Shown one piece after another: positions 25,112 through 33,851 of a stretch of DNA of 64,000 bases. Source of the DNA: Flavivirga sp. 57AJ16 (lineage in GTDB: Bacteria > Bacteroidota > Bacteroidia > Flavobacteriales > Flavobacteriaceae); NCBI RefSeq assembly GCF_028736925.1, contig NZ_JAQZAT010000008.1, positions 62,001-126,000 on the forward strand, given 5' to 3'. Below the pieces are notes generated by a model. It was not told where the DNA came from, made no database searches, and saw only the letters and a program-made list of their open reading frames with translations. Made by a program: the position numbers and the translations under genes. Numbering within the stretch: the stretch's first letter is position 1; each line of letters starts with the position of its first letter.

Positions 25112-26014
25112 TTAAGGGTTTAGCAAATTGAACAAAGCACTTTCAATGTTTATGTATTTAAAGGCGTAACCATTGATTAACAATCGTTTTGGTATAACAT
25201 TTCTGCTTTTTAGAACGAGCTCTGTTTCTGTACCAATAAGTTTCGCGCCCAATTCTAATAAAGGTTTTGAATGGGGCATTCCAAAAGGAGCTTTTAAAAC
25301 TTTTCTGAGTGATTTCATCATAGTGCAATTATCTGTGGGTTTTGGAACGCATATATTAAAAACACCGCTTAGGTTTTTATGTTCTATTAAAAAATCAAGA
25401 ATTTTTACAAAATCAAGTTCATGAATCCAACTTACTTTTTGATTGCCTATCCCATGTTTTCCACCCAATCCAAATTTGGTCATTTTTTTTAGTGGCATCA
25501 ACGCCCCGCCATTTTTACCCAAAACGATTGACGTTCTTAAAATAATTTTTCGTGTTTTTGGGTTTGTTATGGCATTAAATGCTTTTTCCCACGATTTAGC
25601 AATGTTCATGGAAAAATCATCACCAATGTCTCCATGTTCTTCAGTCATTTCTTTATTCATTGAATGCTTGTAAATAGTTGCTGTTGATGAATTCATCCAG
25701 ATTTTTGGTGGGTTTTCACAAAGGTTAATTGCTAGCCCAAGTACATGGGTAGAGTTGATTCTAGAACTGTAAATTATTTTTTTGTTTTTTTCGGTGTACC
25801 TACAATCCACAGATTTTCCTGTAAGATTTATGAGACCCTCAATATTTTCCAATTCTTTTGTCCATTTACCCAAATCTTTTGCATTCCAGTATATGTCGTT
25901 TTCGTGTTTAGGGTTTCTAGTTAATATTTTTACTAAATATTCTTTTTTAGAGAAATACTCCTTTAAAATTTGTCCAAGAAACCCACTGCCTCCAGCTATA
26001 ATAATTGTTTTCAT
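25112..26014 (-). CDS. SDR39U1/TIGR01777-family epimerase
   Basis: A 300-residue NAD(P)-binding Rossmann protein. Starts IIIAGGSGFLGQILKEYF (GxxGxxG), then TRNPKHENDIYWNAKDLGKW, ALINLTGKSVDCRY-like LINLTGKSVDCRY, MNSSTATIYKH and LRTSIVLGKNGGALMPLKKMTKFGLGGKHGIGNQKVSWIHELDF, all diagnostic for TIGR01777. A C-terminal DUF1731-like segment ends the protein. The exact substrate is unknown for the family. ATG overlaps the stop of the small membrane-protein gene upstream by 4 bases. Confidence 0.9.
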   Translation of the reverse strand: MKTIIIAGGSGFLGQILKEYFSKKEYLVKILTRNPKHENDIYWNAKDLGKWTKELENIEGLINLTGKSVDCRYTEKNKKIIYSSRINSTHVLGLAINLCENPPKIWMNSSTATIYKHSMNKEMTEEHGDIGDDFSMNIAKSWEKAFNAITNPKTRKIILRTSIVLGKNGGALMPLKKMTKFGLGGKHGIGNQKVSWIHELDFVKILDFLIEHKNLSGVFNICVPKPTDNCTMMKSLRKVLKAPFGMPHSKPLLELGAKLIGTETELVLKSRNVIPKRLLINGYAFKYINIESALFNLLNP

Positions 26015-26358
26015 TGTTTTTGAATTAAGTAAGTTATATAAACAAAGTAACTAGCAATGAGCATTGGAATTATAAAAACACATATTATTTGTATGCTATT
26101 ATTACCAATATTATTTGAATTAGAAAGAAGAAAGATCGTAAACAGAATAATTAAGACCGAAGACCAATAGTAAGAAATATGCCTTTTAATGCTTTTGTTG
26201 TACTTTTTTATATAGAATAAAATAATGATTGCTATTAATACTTGAACAATGCCAAGCACGAATTGAGCATACATGCCTACCATGGCGAAGTATATGGTCA
26301 AATAAGGTATAATGGTTATTAGGTAAAAAAAACTGTTAATATAATGGAGCGTTTTCAT
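26011..26358 (-). CDS. Four-helix small membrane protein, hypothetical
   Basis: A 115-residue protein made almost only of four membrane helices (about 8-27, 29-52, 66-84 and 91-110). No known family. TGA overlaps the ATG of the SDR39U1 gene, so both come from one message. Confidence 0.65.
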   Translation of the reverse strand: MKTLHYINSFFYLITIIPYLTIYFAMVGMYAQFVLGIVQVLIAIIILFYIKKYNKSIKRHISYYWSSVLIILFTIFLLSNSNNIGNNSIQIICVFIIPMLIASYFVYITYLIQKQ

Positions 26359-26436
26359 CTTCTTTAAAGGGGTTATACCAAATAAATTTCAAAATGATTG
26401 GTAATAAATTTGAATTATATTTTCTTTAGATGAGAT

Positions 26437-26476
26437 AAAAAACATAAGCATAGCCTAGTTATGGTTACGTTTTTTA
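26437..26476. repeat. Dispersed repeat with core GCATAGCCTAGTT
   Basis: Core 26448-26460 with flanking A-rich and T-rich arms that pair loosely (AAAAAACATAA / GTTACGTTTTTT). A related copy is at about 9907-9945. It is intergenic and may act as a terminator-like hairpin. Confidence 0.4.
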
Positions 26477-26524
26477 TTGAAATATAAAGGAAATAGAAAC
26501 GGATTTAACCAGTTATTTTGAAGT

Positions 26525-26926
26525 TTATTTGGTATTAGGTTGAGATTTTATATTTGATTTCAATGATTGTCTGGATTTACTTCTCCCTCTGAAAAAAAAG
26601 AATAAATTGATAAATAACATGAGGCCTAAATAAATAGAAAAACCACCTATTTTTTCACTCAATATTTCAATGAGTGATTGATAGTCCATTCCATTGACAT
26701 GGTGATAAGAAATTTTAAGAATTAACAGGGCCCAACCTATATTGATGAGATAGAACCCAATTTCGAATAATTTGTTTGTTGCTAGCGCAATGTCTGCTTT
26801 CCCTTTAAAAATGTCAATCATAAATAGTTTTCCATTTTTAAAAAGCATTTTTGAGACGTAAATGGTCAGTAATACAACTATTGGTAAATACACTAAATAA
26901 CCGATAACAATTTTTGAATTTTCCAT
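26525..26926 (-). CDS. Small membrane protein, paralogue of the next gene
   Basis: A 133-residue protein with three helices (about 5-25, 49-70 and 95-115) and a basic tail (RGRSKSRQSLKSNIKSQ). Aligns by eye with the protein at 26933-27283: shared YLVYLPIVVLLTI, LF.NG..F..D.F, GFYLINIGWALL/GYYLVNLGYAII. Tandem duplication 6 bp apart. Function unknown; part of a run behind the GbsR-type regulator. Confidence 0.65.
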   Translation of the reverse strand: MENSKIVIGYLVYLPIVVLLTIYVSKMLFKNGKLFMIDIFKGKADIALATNKLFEIGFYLINIGWALLILKISYHHVNGMDYQSLIEILSEKIGGFSIYLGLMLFINLFFFFRGRSKSRQSLKSNIKSQPNTK

Positions 26927-26932
26927 GATTTA

Positions 26933-27283
26933 TTATTTTAAAAGTTTTGATTTTATAATATATGTTAAGACGAAGACATTGTTGTAATGCAAAACTGCCA
27001 AAAGCATTATAATGCTTCCAAGTGTTGTTGATAGGGTGTTTATTAATTGGTTTATTGATTCGATATAATCCCAATAAGCGATAGTAATTATGGCATATCC
27101 GAGATTTACTAGATAATATCCAATGAGTAGTATATTGTTAATGCCATTTACTAATGAGCGATTGTTTTCGAACATGTTCAGTAAAAATACCTCGCCATAT
27201 TTGTAAAATAGCCAACCAATTTTAATCGTAATGAAGCATATTATAGGAAGATAGATACAGTATGTGATTATGTTATAATTCAT
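26933..27283 (-). CDS. Small membrane protein, paralogue of the previous gene
   Basis: A 116-residue protein with three helices (about 5-26, 49-70 and 85-106). Same pattern as 26525-26926: CIYLPIICFITI, LFYKYGEVFLLNMF, GYYLVNLGYAIITI. The two genes and the upstream GbsR/MarR regulator lie on one strand with gaps of 6 and 51 bp, so probably form one operon. Confidence 0.65.
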   Translation of the reverse strand: MNYNIITYCIYLPIICFITIKIGWLFYKYGEVFLLNMFENNRSLVNGINNILLIGYYLVNLGYAIITIAYWDYIESINQLINTLSTTLGSIIMLLAVLHYNNVFVLTYIIKSKLLK

Positions 27284-27334
27284 TTTAATATTATTGAATT
27301 TTCAGGAATTATTGAAACTATGTTTTAAATTTTT

Positions 27335-27838
27335 TTATTTAATAAGTTTAAGCAAGGATCTAGTCATCCAGTTTTGCTCTTGATTAACTATTTTGTTCAT
27401 CATAGCATCTGCTGTTTCGGCTAAATCGTACAATGCTTTGGTTTGTTTAATAAGTTCCTTTGTTTTTTCTGTACCATCATCTTTAATGGAACTAACATCC
27501 TTTAATATTTTTATTACAGGTTTAATCTCTCTTCTACTTCGTTCTTTAGCGATATGTCTTGCTAATTCTTGTACATCTTTTTCGGTAGTAAAAAACTCTT
27601 TGCGTTCACCAGGAATAAGCTCTTTGGTAACAATGCCCCAATCCATAAGTTGGCGTAAGTTCATGCTGGTATTACCCCGGGAGATTTTTAGTTCTTCCAT
27701 GATCTCTTCCATTGATAATGGTTTTGTTGAAATAAAAAGAAGTGATTGTATTTGAGCCATGGCTTTGTTTATGCCCCATAAAGTTCCTAAACTCCCCCAA
27801 GTGCTTATAAATTTTTCTTTTGCTTCTTGATATTCCAT
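27335..27838 (-). CDS. GbsR/MarR-family transcriptional regulator
   Basis: About 167 residues from ATG 27838 (a TTG two codons earlier is less likely). Winged helix-turn-helix of the GbsR type: WGINKAMAQIQSLLFISTKPLSMEEIMEELKISRGNTSMNLRQLMDWGIVTKELIPGERKEFFTTEKD, residues about 20-90, followed by a helical tail. Bacteroidota members often regulate neighbouring membrane proteins. Here it precedes two paralogous small membrane proteins on the same strand, so those may be its targets. Confidence 0.88.
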   Translation of the reverse strand: MEYQEAKEKFISTWGSLGTLWGINKAMAQIQSLLFISTKPLSMEEIMEELKISRGNTSMNLRQLMDWGIVTKELIPGERKEFFTTEKDVQELARHIAKERSRREIKPVIKILKDVSSIKDDGTEKTKELIKQTKALYDLAETADAMMNKIVNQEQNWMTRSLLKLIK

Positions 27839-28056
27839 ATGCAAATATAATAATAATTTCTAAACTTTCAATAATTTATGAAATATATTTGATTTATTAC
27901 ATGAAAATTAAAAGTTTGGCATACGATTTCTTTATATATAAAAACAATACGCGACCATTTTTCGATCTTGTTAAAAATGATCGCGCTAATAATTAAAAAA
28001 ATATTAAGTTAATATCAAATGTGCTTTAAAAAGAAGTTTGAATGAGTTTATGGTGT

Positions 28057-29208
28057 TTATTGAAAAGAGACAACATCTGCCATGTATTCTACAAGATTAT
28101 TACTGTTGAATATAAATAGGGTAGCTGATTTTGTCCCAGATAAATTACAACGAACCGTAAATGTGACTGGTAATGTCACATTTTTTGAACCATTTCCCGT
28201 ATGCCCTAATAAACTTACCCATATTCCAGTATTATTTTTAACCTCAAACTTATAAGAGCCACTGCCATTTATTGTTATTGATTTTGAGCTAGGGGAGGTT
28301 AGTTGCGTAAATCCAGGATCGAAACCAGGAGGTGGAGGAAGTGGGTATAGGTAATTTACTCCAGCAATGTCGCTAGAAGATAATCCATTTCGTTGCACAT
28401 TAAAAACGGTACCATCTAATCTAGTTATGGTTGGTTGACCGTTACTTGAGAAGAAATGAGAACCGTACATCATTATTGACCCAAAATCAAAATTAGCGAT
28501 ATCCTTACCGGTATTCGTAACAGCAGTGTATTTATCAAAGTTAGAACTAAAACCAGCTTGAATATTATTGTAATGAATTTGTACATGGTTATCCCTGTCT
28601 TTTCTGGTTTGTTCATGATACAAGCCTATGGCATGCCCAATTTCATGTATGGTATTTCCTGTTGTACAACCTGCAGCTAAACCAATTTCTTGCCTACCTC
28701 CTTTTTTACCTATAGAATTCGAATAACAACCAGTGGCAGGAATGAATTCAATATAATTTGATTGTGTTGTTCTAAGCGTGAATGTAAGTTCTGTATTGGC
28801 CTCCCAATGAGCAATGGCATCTGTTACCCTATTTTGTGCAGGAAGGTTGTTATTAATGGTATAATATACTTTCTTATTGGGCCATCTATAAGAGCTTCCA
28901 GTTTCAACAGCTGACTTATTAGACGGCTCATTTTTTTGTTTGTCTAAATCTTCTTGGGTGATTATTATATCTCCTTGGAATATATATTCGTTACCCTTTT
29001 TCATGGCTTTTATATTGTTGCCACGATAATTAATGGTTGTTGTTTCTCCAACATAGTTCGGATACGCCTCTTCAGGAGTTGGATAAATATTTTCCTTTGA
29101 TTGTGTAATTTCAACGCCTTCAATATTATCATTTGAACAGTTTTGAAATAATATAAGGGGACTTACTAACACAAAGAATAATTTAATAATACTAAAATTG
29201 TTTTTCAT
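28057..29208 (-). CDS. Astacin-like zinc metallopeptidase (M12A), lipoprotein
   Basis: A 383-residue protein with a lipoprotein signal (LILFQNC, Cys24). A pro-region of about 80 residues is followed by an astacin catalytic domain: W-P-N-K-K-V-Y-Y start (about 110), the zinc motif HEIGHAIGLYHE (about 188-199), and Met-turn SIMMYG. All catalytic residues are present. Residues about 295-383 form a beta-rich C-terminal domain. It should cut proteins at the cell surface, as flavastacin does. Preceded by 444 bp without genes. Confidence 0.9.
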   Translation of the reverse strand: MKNNFSIIKLFFVLVSPLILFQNCSNDNIEGVEITQSKENIYPTPEEAYPNYVGETTTINYRGNNIKAMKKGNEYIFQGDIIITQEDLDKQKNEPSNKSAVETGSSYRWPNKKVYYTINNNLPAQNRVTDAIAHWEANTELTFTLRTTQSNYIEFIPATGCYSNSIGKKGGRQEIGLAAGCTTGNTIHEIGHAIGLYHEQTRKDRDNHVQIHYNNIQAGFSSNFDKYTAVTNTGKDIANFDFGSIMMYGSHFFSSNGQPTITRLDGTVFNVQRNGLSSSDIAGVNYLYPLPPPPGFDPGFTQLTSPSSKSITINGSGSYKFEVKNNTGIWVSLLGHTGNGSKNVTLPVTFTVRCNLSGTKSATLFIFNSNNLVEYMADVVSFQ

Positions 29209-29652
29209 TTCGATTAGGTTTAGAGTTTAACAATTGCAGTAATAAACTTATATTAAATTAGTCGAAATCCTACATTTAAAATTGAAGGATTTGTGTCATT
29301 AATCGAAAAGCTAAGAATTTCATTGAGGAAAAACCGTAAAATAGTTTTTAAAGATAGCATGGTTTAAGAGTTTTGTTTTAGCTATAAAGGTGGACGCTTA
29401 AATACAAGCTTTTCTAATGATTTTATTTCAACAAATCTCTATCCTAATTATTATATGTTATTAGTGGAATTTTAAAAAAAAACAAATTCAGATGTATGTT
29501 TTTCATGTAATTGTCTTTTTCGCTAAGGGAAACCTTATAAAAAAAAGGTAAAACCCTTATAAATTGTAAGGGCAATTTTTCGCTGTTTTTCATTTCAGAA
29601 TGGTAGTTTTGTGGGAATAATGAAATTTGAGTTTAATTTTTGAAATAATAAT
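29209..29652. other. Intergenic region, promoters for two divergent genes
   Basis: No ORF of note. A CCCTTA/TAAGGG hairpin lies at about 29552-29570. Near the plus-strand gene a -7 element TAGTTTTG (29604-29611) follows a weak -33 box. Confidence 0.5.
29576..29611 (+). promoter_or_regulatory. Predicted promoter of the GIGTTTP-type surface protein
   Basis: TAGTTTTG (29604-29611) fits TAnnTTTG; a TTTCG about 21 bases upstream is a weak match to TTTG. Start of transcription would be near 29618, leaving a 35-base leader. Confidence 0.4.
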
Positions 29653-30420
29653 ATGGTAAAGAAACTTTTTTTATTGCTCTTTTTTATTGGAGGTGTTGGA
29701 TTTGCACAGGTGACAGATACTGGAGATAAGGTTGGTATTGGAACTACTACTCCTTCAGAAAAACTGGATATAAACGGTTTAATAAAAATTAGATCTGCTA
29801 ATAATGTAGAGAATGATTCCCCTGGTATTGTTTTAGTAAGTAATGATGATTTTTTATATGATGGAAAATATTTAAATCATTACGGTTTTGGGTTTCACGA
29901 TTTTGAAGATGCTACAAATACATCTATACAGCGTCCAAATACTTATATTTCTGGTTATTATGGAATTGATTTTTTCTCTGGTGGACAAAATAGAATCCGT
30001 ATAGAGAATAATGGAAACGTTGGCATCGGCACCACAGATACCAAAGGTTTTAAACTAGGTGTTCAAGGAAAAATAGCTGCTGAAGAAGTAAAAGTAGCCA
30101 CCTATGCTAATTGGGCGGATTTTGTTTTTAAAAATGATTACAACTTACCAACACTTAAAGAAGTAGAACAACATATTAAAGAAAAAGGGCATTTAAAAAA
30201 TATTCCTAGTGCCGAAGAAGTGAAAAAAGACGGGTTCTTTTTAGGAGAGATGGATTCTAAACTGCTTCAAAAAATAGAGGAGTTGACGCTTTATACTATT
30301 GAGCAACAAAAGGAAATTGAACGTTTAAAGCGATTAGAAAAACAGAATATTTCCCATGAGCAAAGAATCCAGAAACTTGAAAAAATAATAGCTTCTTTAC
30401 AAAAAAGCTATAAAGAATAA
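29653..30420 (+). CDS. Secreted tail-fibre-like protein with GIGTTTP motifs and C-terminal coiled coil
   Basis: A 255-residue protein with a signal peptide ending GFAQ. It carries VGIGTTTPSEKLDINGLIKI near residue 30 and NVGIGTTDTKGFKLGVQGKIAAEEVKV near 125, repeats that are common in Bacteroidota surface proteins and fibre tips. A chaperone-like LPTLKEVEQHIKEKGHLKNIPSAEEV follows (about 163-188), then a coiled coil (IEELTLYTIEQQKEIERLKRLEKQ, about 210-255). It probably trimerises at the cell surface. Function unknown; single gene. Confidence 0.75.
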   Translation: MVKKLFLLLFFIGGVGFAQVTDTGDKVGIGTTTPSEKLDINGLIKIRSANNVENDSPGIVLVSNDDFLYDGKYLNHYGFGFHDFEDATNTSIQRPNTYISGYYGIDFFSGGQNRIRIENNGNVGIGTTDTKGFKLGVQGKIAAEEVKVATYANWADFVFKNDYNLPTLKEVEQHIKEKGHLKNIPSAEEVKKDGFFLGEMDSKLLQKIEELTLYTIEQQKEIERLKRLEKQNISHEQRIQKLEKIIASLQKSYKE

Positions 30421-31061
30421 TTCGTTTAGGTTCTTGTATTTTTTAACTACTATAAAACAACGTTAGTTTTAGATGTTAAAAATTGACCATCTGGAGCTTT
30501 AATAAAAGCCGTGTCATTCCGACGAGAAACGAGGAGCCTGCCTGCCGCAAAGGCAGGGAATCTCATCATATTAAGATATCTCAAGTTCATCTTGAAGTAT
30601 ACAGGCTTATGCTTTGCTCTGTCGACATAACAAACTACTGTATTTTATATAGTTAACGTGAGTTCGATTTAAAACCTGTCTGCCGACAGGCAGGCAAGGG
30701 AATTTTTAACAATAAATTCACTAATAATGCTATTTGTCGCCTTGAGCGCAGTCGAAAGGACATTAAAACCGCTATTTAAATGGTTTTCGACTGCGCTCAA
30801 CCTGACAATCAAGGTTAAATTGTTGATAATCAGCTTAACAATATTATGCTTACATCGAACTCACGTTAGTTAATTTGTTTTTTTATAAAATTTATGTCGA
30901 GCTGACGTTAAAATAGAGGGCATAAAGTTAAAACATATTATGATTGTGAGATTTTACAGAAGGCGTGGTAATCTATTTAATTTTGGTTTGAATTCAAAAG
31001 ATTACCACGTCGATTCTCTCCTCGTAATGACATTTGATTTTAACTTTTTAGGTCTTAAGGT
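30421..31061. repeat. Repeat-rich non-coding block with nested inverted repeats
   Basis: A 640-bp gap without genes. It holds a GTCATTCC-type REP element (about 30514-30570), an outer inverted repeat TAACGTGAGTTCGA (about 30654) with its complement (about 30856), inside it TTGAGCGCAGTCGAAA and its complement (about 30744-30800) forming a 16-bp perfect stem, and further on CGTGGTAATCT (about 30964) with its complement (about 31000). It looks like an accumulation of REP/BIME-type elements. Confidence 0.65.
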
Positions 31062-33125
31062 TTATTTAAGCAACCCCGCCCGTCGTAACAACGCCTCAGG
31101 CTTAGGTGCTTTCCCCCTAAATCGTTTATAGAGCGTCATCGGGTTTTCTGTGCCGCCTTGTGATAGGATATGCTCTTTAAACTTATCTGCGACCGTTTTA
31201 TTAAAGATCCCCGTTTCTTTAAAATATTCGAAAGCATCGGCATCTAAAACCTCTGCCCATTTGTAGCTGTAGTAACCGGACGAATAGCCTCCTTGAAAGA
31301 TATGTGAAAAAGAGGTACTCATACAATTTTCTAAAACGTCAGGATACAGTGCTGTATTTTTAAAGGCTTCAGTTTCATGAGCTTTAACCGATTTTATAGC
31401 CTCTGGTGATTCATTAGCATGCCAACTCATGTCCAATAACCCAAAGCTTATTTGTCTAAGGGTTTGCATACCTTCATGAAAGGTAGCAGATTCTTTTATT
31501 TTTTCGACTAAATCCATTGGAATAAGGTCTCCAGTTTCATAATGGGTAGCAAACAGTTCCAACGCTTCTTTTTCGTAGCACCAATTTTCTAAAACCTGAC
31601 TCGGTAATTCAACAAAATCCCAAAATACGCTGGTTCCGGATAAACTAGGGTAGGTTGTATTTGCTAACATACCATGTAGCGCATGCCCAAATTCATGAAA
31701 TAGCGTTGTGACCTCGTTAAAAGTTAGAAGAGACGGTTTGCTTTTTGTCGCCCCTTCGACCGAGCTCAGGACAGGTTTTGTAAAGTTGCAAACAATGGAT
31801 ATATGTGGTCTCTCATTGATACCATTTTTTATGGACTGTGGTTTGTACGAAGTCATCCAGGCGCCATTTCGTTTTCCTGCCCTTGGGAAAAAATCGGCAT
31901 AAAAAATGGCAATTAAATCACCATGATTATTAGTAACCTTATAGGTTAAAACATCCTCATGGTAGGTATCTATGCTATCTATTTCTTCAAAGTTTAAATC
32001 GAATAATTTATTGGCAACAGTAAAAGCACCATGAATCACATTTTCTAATTTGAAATAGGGTTTTAACTTTTCATCATCAAGGTTAAACAGTTTTTGTTTT
32101 AATTTTTCAGAGTAATAGGCCCCATCCCATTTTTCAAGCTGATCAATGTTATCTAGTTCTTTAGCAAAACTTTCCAGATTTTTAAACTCTCTTTCGGCAG
32201 CTGGTTTCGCTTTTTCAAGTAATTCATTTAAAAAACTTTCAACGGTTTCAGGCGTTTTTGCCATCCGCTCTTCTAAAACAAAATGCGCATGTGTTTTGTA
32301 ACCTAGGAGATTAGCGCGTTGAAATCTTAGTTTAACTATTTGTAATATATTTTCCTGATTATCTAAGGCATCACCTTTAAAGGCCTTGGCCCCAGCTGCA
32401 AGTGCCAATTTTTTTCTTAATGCACGGTTATCGGCATAAGTCATAAAAGGGATATAGCTAGGGTAATCTAACGTAAATAGCCACCCTTCTTTTTCTCTGG
32501 ATTCAGCTAACTGCTTAGCGGCTTCTTTGGCACCTTCTGGCAAACCCGATAAATCATCTTCATTATTGATAAGCATTTCAAAGGCGTTGGTTTCTGCTAG
32601 TACATTTTCTCCAAACTTTAGCGTTAACTTACTTAATTGTTTGTCAATATCCCGGAGCTCTTGTTTTTTGTTTTCTGATAAGTTAGCACCATTTCTTGAA
32701 AAGCTTTTATATTTTTTATCAAGCAGTGTTTGTTGCTCTACGGTTAAATCTAAGGTATCCTTAATTCCATAAACTGCTTTTACCCGTTTAAATAAATCTT
32801 CATTAAGGGTAATATCGTTACTGAACTCGGATAATAAAGGAGATACTTCTTGTGCTATTTTTTGAATGGTATCGTTAGTTTCGGCAGCGTTCAAATTAAA
32901 AAAAATACTAGAAATTCTGTCTAATTGTTCTCCCGAAAAATCTAAAGCTTCAATGGTGTTTTTAAATGTAGGCGCCTCATCATTTTTAACGATGGCATCA
33001 ATTTCAGATTTAGCTTCAATAATGGCTTGTTTAAAGGCAGGTAGGAAATCATTATTGTCTATTTTGGAAAAGGGAGCCGAATTATATACCGTTTCAAAAG
33101 GTTTTATTAATATGTTTTTTGTCAT
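31062..33125 (-). CDS. M3-family oligopeptidase (Dcp/PrlC-like)
   Basis: About 687 residues from ATG 33125 (a TTG two codons upstream is ignored). Thimet-type zinc metallopeptidase, cytosolic, degrading peptides. The zinc motif HEFGHALHG lies near residue 478, followed by DFVELPSQVLENWCYE. The C-terminal PMTLYKRFRGKAPKPEALLRRAGL is typical of bacterial dipeptidyl carboxypeptidase/oligopeptidase A. An unusual PVLSSVEG stretch before the active site corresponds to a REP repeat in the DNA (31751-31775), inserted in frame; it is likely a surface loop and the enzyme should still work. Confidence 0.93.
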   Translation of the reverse strand: MTKNILIKPFETVYNSAPFSKIDNNDFLPAFKQAIIEAKSEIDAIVKNDEAPTFKNTIEALDFSGEQLDRISSIFFNLNAAETNDTIQKIAQEVSPLLSEFSNDITLNEDLFKRVKAVYGIKDTLDLTVEQQTLLDKKYKSFSRNGANLSENKKQELRDIDKQLSKLTLKFGENVLAETNAFEMLINNEDDLSGLPEGAKEAAKQLAESREKEGWLFTLDYPSYIPFMTYADNRALRKKLALAAGAKAFKGDALDNQENILQIVKLRFQRANLLGYKTHAHFVLEERMAKTPETVESFLNELLEKAKPAAEREFKNLESFAKELDNIDQLEKWDGAYYSEKLKQKLFNLDDEKLKPYFKLENVIHGAFTVANKLFDLNFEEIDSIDTYHEDVLTYKVTNNHGDLIAIFYADFFPRAGKRNGAWMTSYKPQSIKNGINERPHISIVCNFTKPVLSSVEGATKSKPSLLTFNEVTTLFHEFGHALHGMLANTTYPSLSGTSVFWDFVELPSQVLENWCYEKEALELFATHYETGDLIPMDLVEKIKESATFHEGMQTLRQISFGLLDMSWHANESPEAIKSVKAHETEAFKNTALYPDVLENCMSTSFSHIFQGGYSSGYYSYKWAEVLDADAFEYFKETGIFNKTVADKFKEHILSQGGTENPMTLYKRFRGKAPKPEALLRRAGLLK

Positions 33126-33189
33126 TTTCAAGAAATATGTTAAAATATGAATTTGTTATGTATGCATAATAAATTTCTTTGTACTTTTG

Positions 33190-33276
33190 CAGTCAATAAT
33201 GTAAAGAGTGACTAGCTCAAAAAATTATACATAATGGTATAAGTAGGACCTCAAATTTAGTTTGGGGTCTTTTTTT
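33190..33276 (+). ncRNA. Candidate small RNA ending in an intrinsic terminator
   Basis: A -7-like TACTTTTG (33182-33189) precedes about 80 transcribed bases. Hairpins AGTCA/TGACT and TATAC/GTATA lie inside. The end is a strong stem with eight T residues. No ORF. Both neighbouring genes are on the minus strand, so this plus-strand signal has no other owner. Confidence 0.4.
33247..33276 (+). terminator. Rho-independent terminator, plus-strand orientation
   Basis: Stem GACCTCAAA / TTTGGGGTC with a 5-base loop, followed by a T-run (33270-33276). The one imperfect pair is a U-G wobble in plus-strand RNA but an A-C mismatch on the minus strand, so it is built for plus-strand RNA. Confidence 0.65.
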
Positions 33277-33757
33277 ATTTTAAACCTTTAGCAGATTCAT
33301 TTACTTTTTGCTTTAAGCCTTCTTTGTAAATTAAAACTTTATCTAAAACACAGTTGTCACTAGCCCCTATAATTTGTGCTGCCAGGATACCTGCATTTTT
33401 TGCCCCATTAAGAGCAACTGTAGCCACAGGAACCCCCCCGGGCATTTGTAAAATAGATAAAACGGAATCCCAACCATCTATAGAGTTGCTACTTTTTACA
33501 GGTACACCTATAACTGGGAGTGGCGATAATGAGGCAATCATTCCGGGTAAATGTGCTGCACCACCTGCACCGGCAATAATAACTGCAAATCCTCTTGTAT
33601 GGGCATGTTTCCCATAATCAAATAATTTTTCCGGGGTTCTGTGAGCCGAAACAATATCTACTTCAACTTCAATATCGAAACCTTTTAAAATATCAATGGC
33701 GTCTTGCATGACTGGAAGATCACTTTTGCTTCCCATGATTACTCCTACTTTTTTCAT
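33275..33757 (-). CDS. purE: N5-carboxyaminoimidazole ribonucleotide mutase
   Basis: A 160-residue enzyme of purine synthesis that converts N5-CAIR into CAIR. Typical PurE signature: GVIMGSKSDLPVM (about 5-17), SAHRTPEKLFDYGKHA (about 39-54), IIAGAGGAAHLPGM (60-73) and SSNSIDGWDSVLSILQMPGGVPVATVALNGAKNAG. Full length and intact. It follows purK on the same strand with about 94 bp between, in which a REP-like TCGAGCGCAGTCGAA lies. Confidence 0.97.
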   Translation of the reverse strand: MKKVGVIMGSKSDLPVMQDAIDILKGFDIEVEVDIVSAHRTPEKLFDYGKHAHTRGFAVIIAGAGGAAHLPGMIASLSPLPVIGVPVKSSNSIDGWDSVLSILQMPGGVPVATVALNGAKNAGILAAQIIGASDNCVLDKVLIYKEGLKQKVNESAKGLK

Positions 33758-33851
33758 GAATTTTTATTTTATGCCAGGTCGAGCGCAGTCGAAACCTGAC
33801 TATCAAAAACTTAAAATATTGAAGCTCCCTCTACTGCACTTGGGGGAGACA

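Noticed and set aside
30940-31131. 63-residue plus-strand frame
   Set aside because: Runs through inverted repeats and into the antisense of the M3 peptidase gene.
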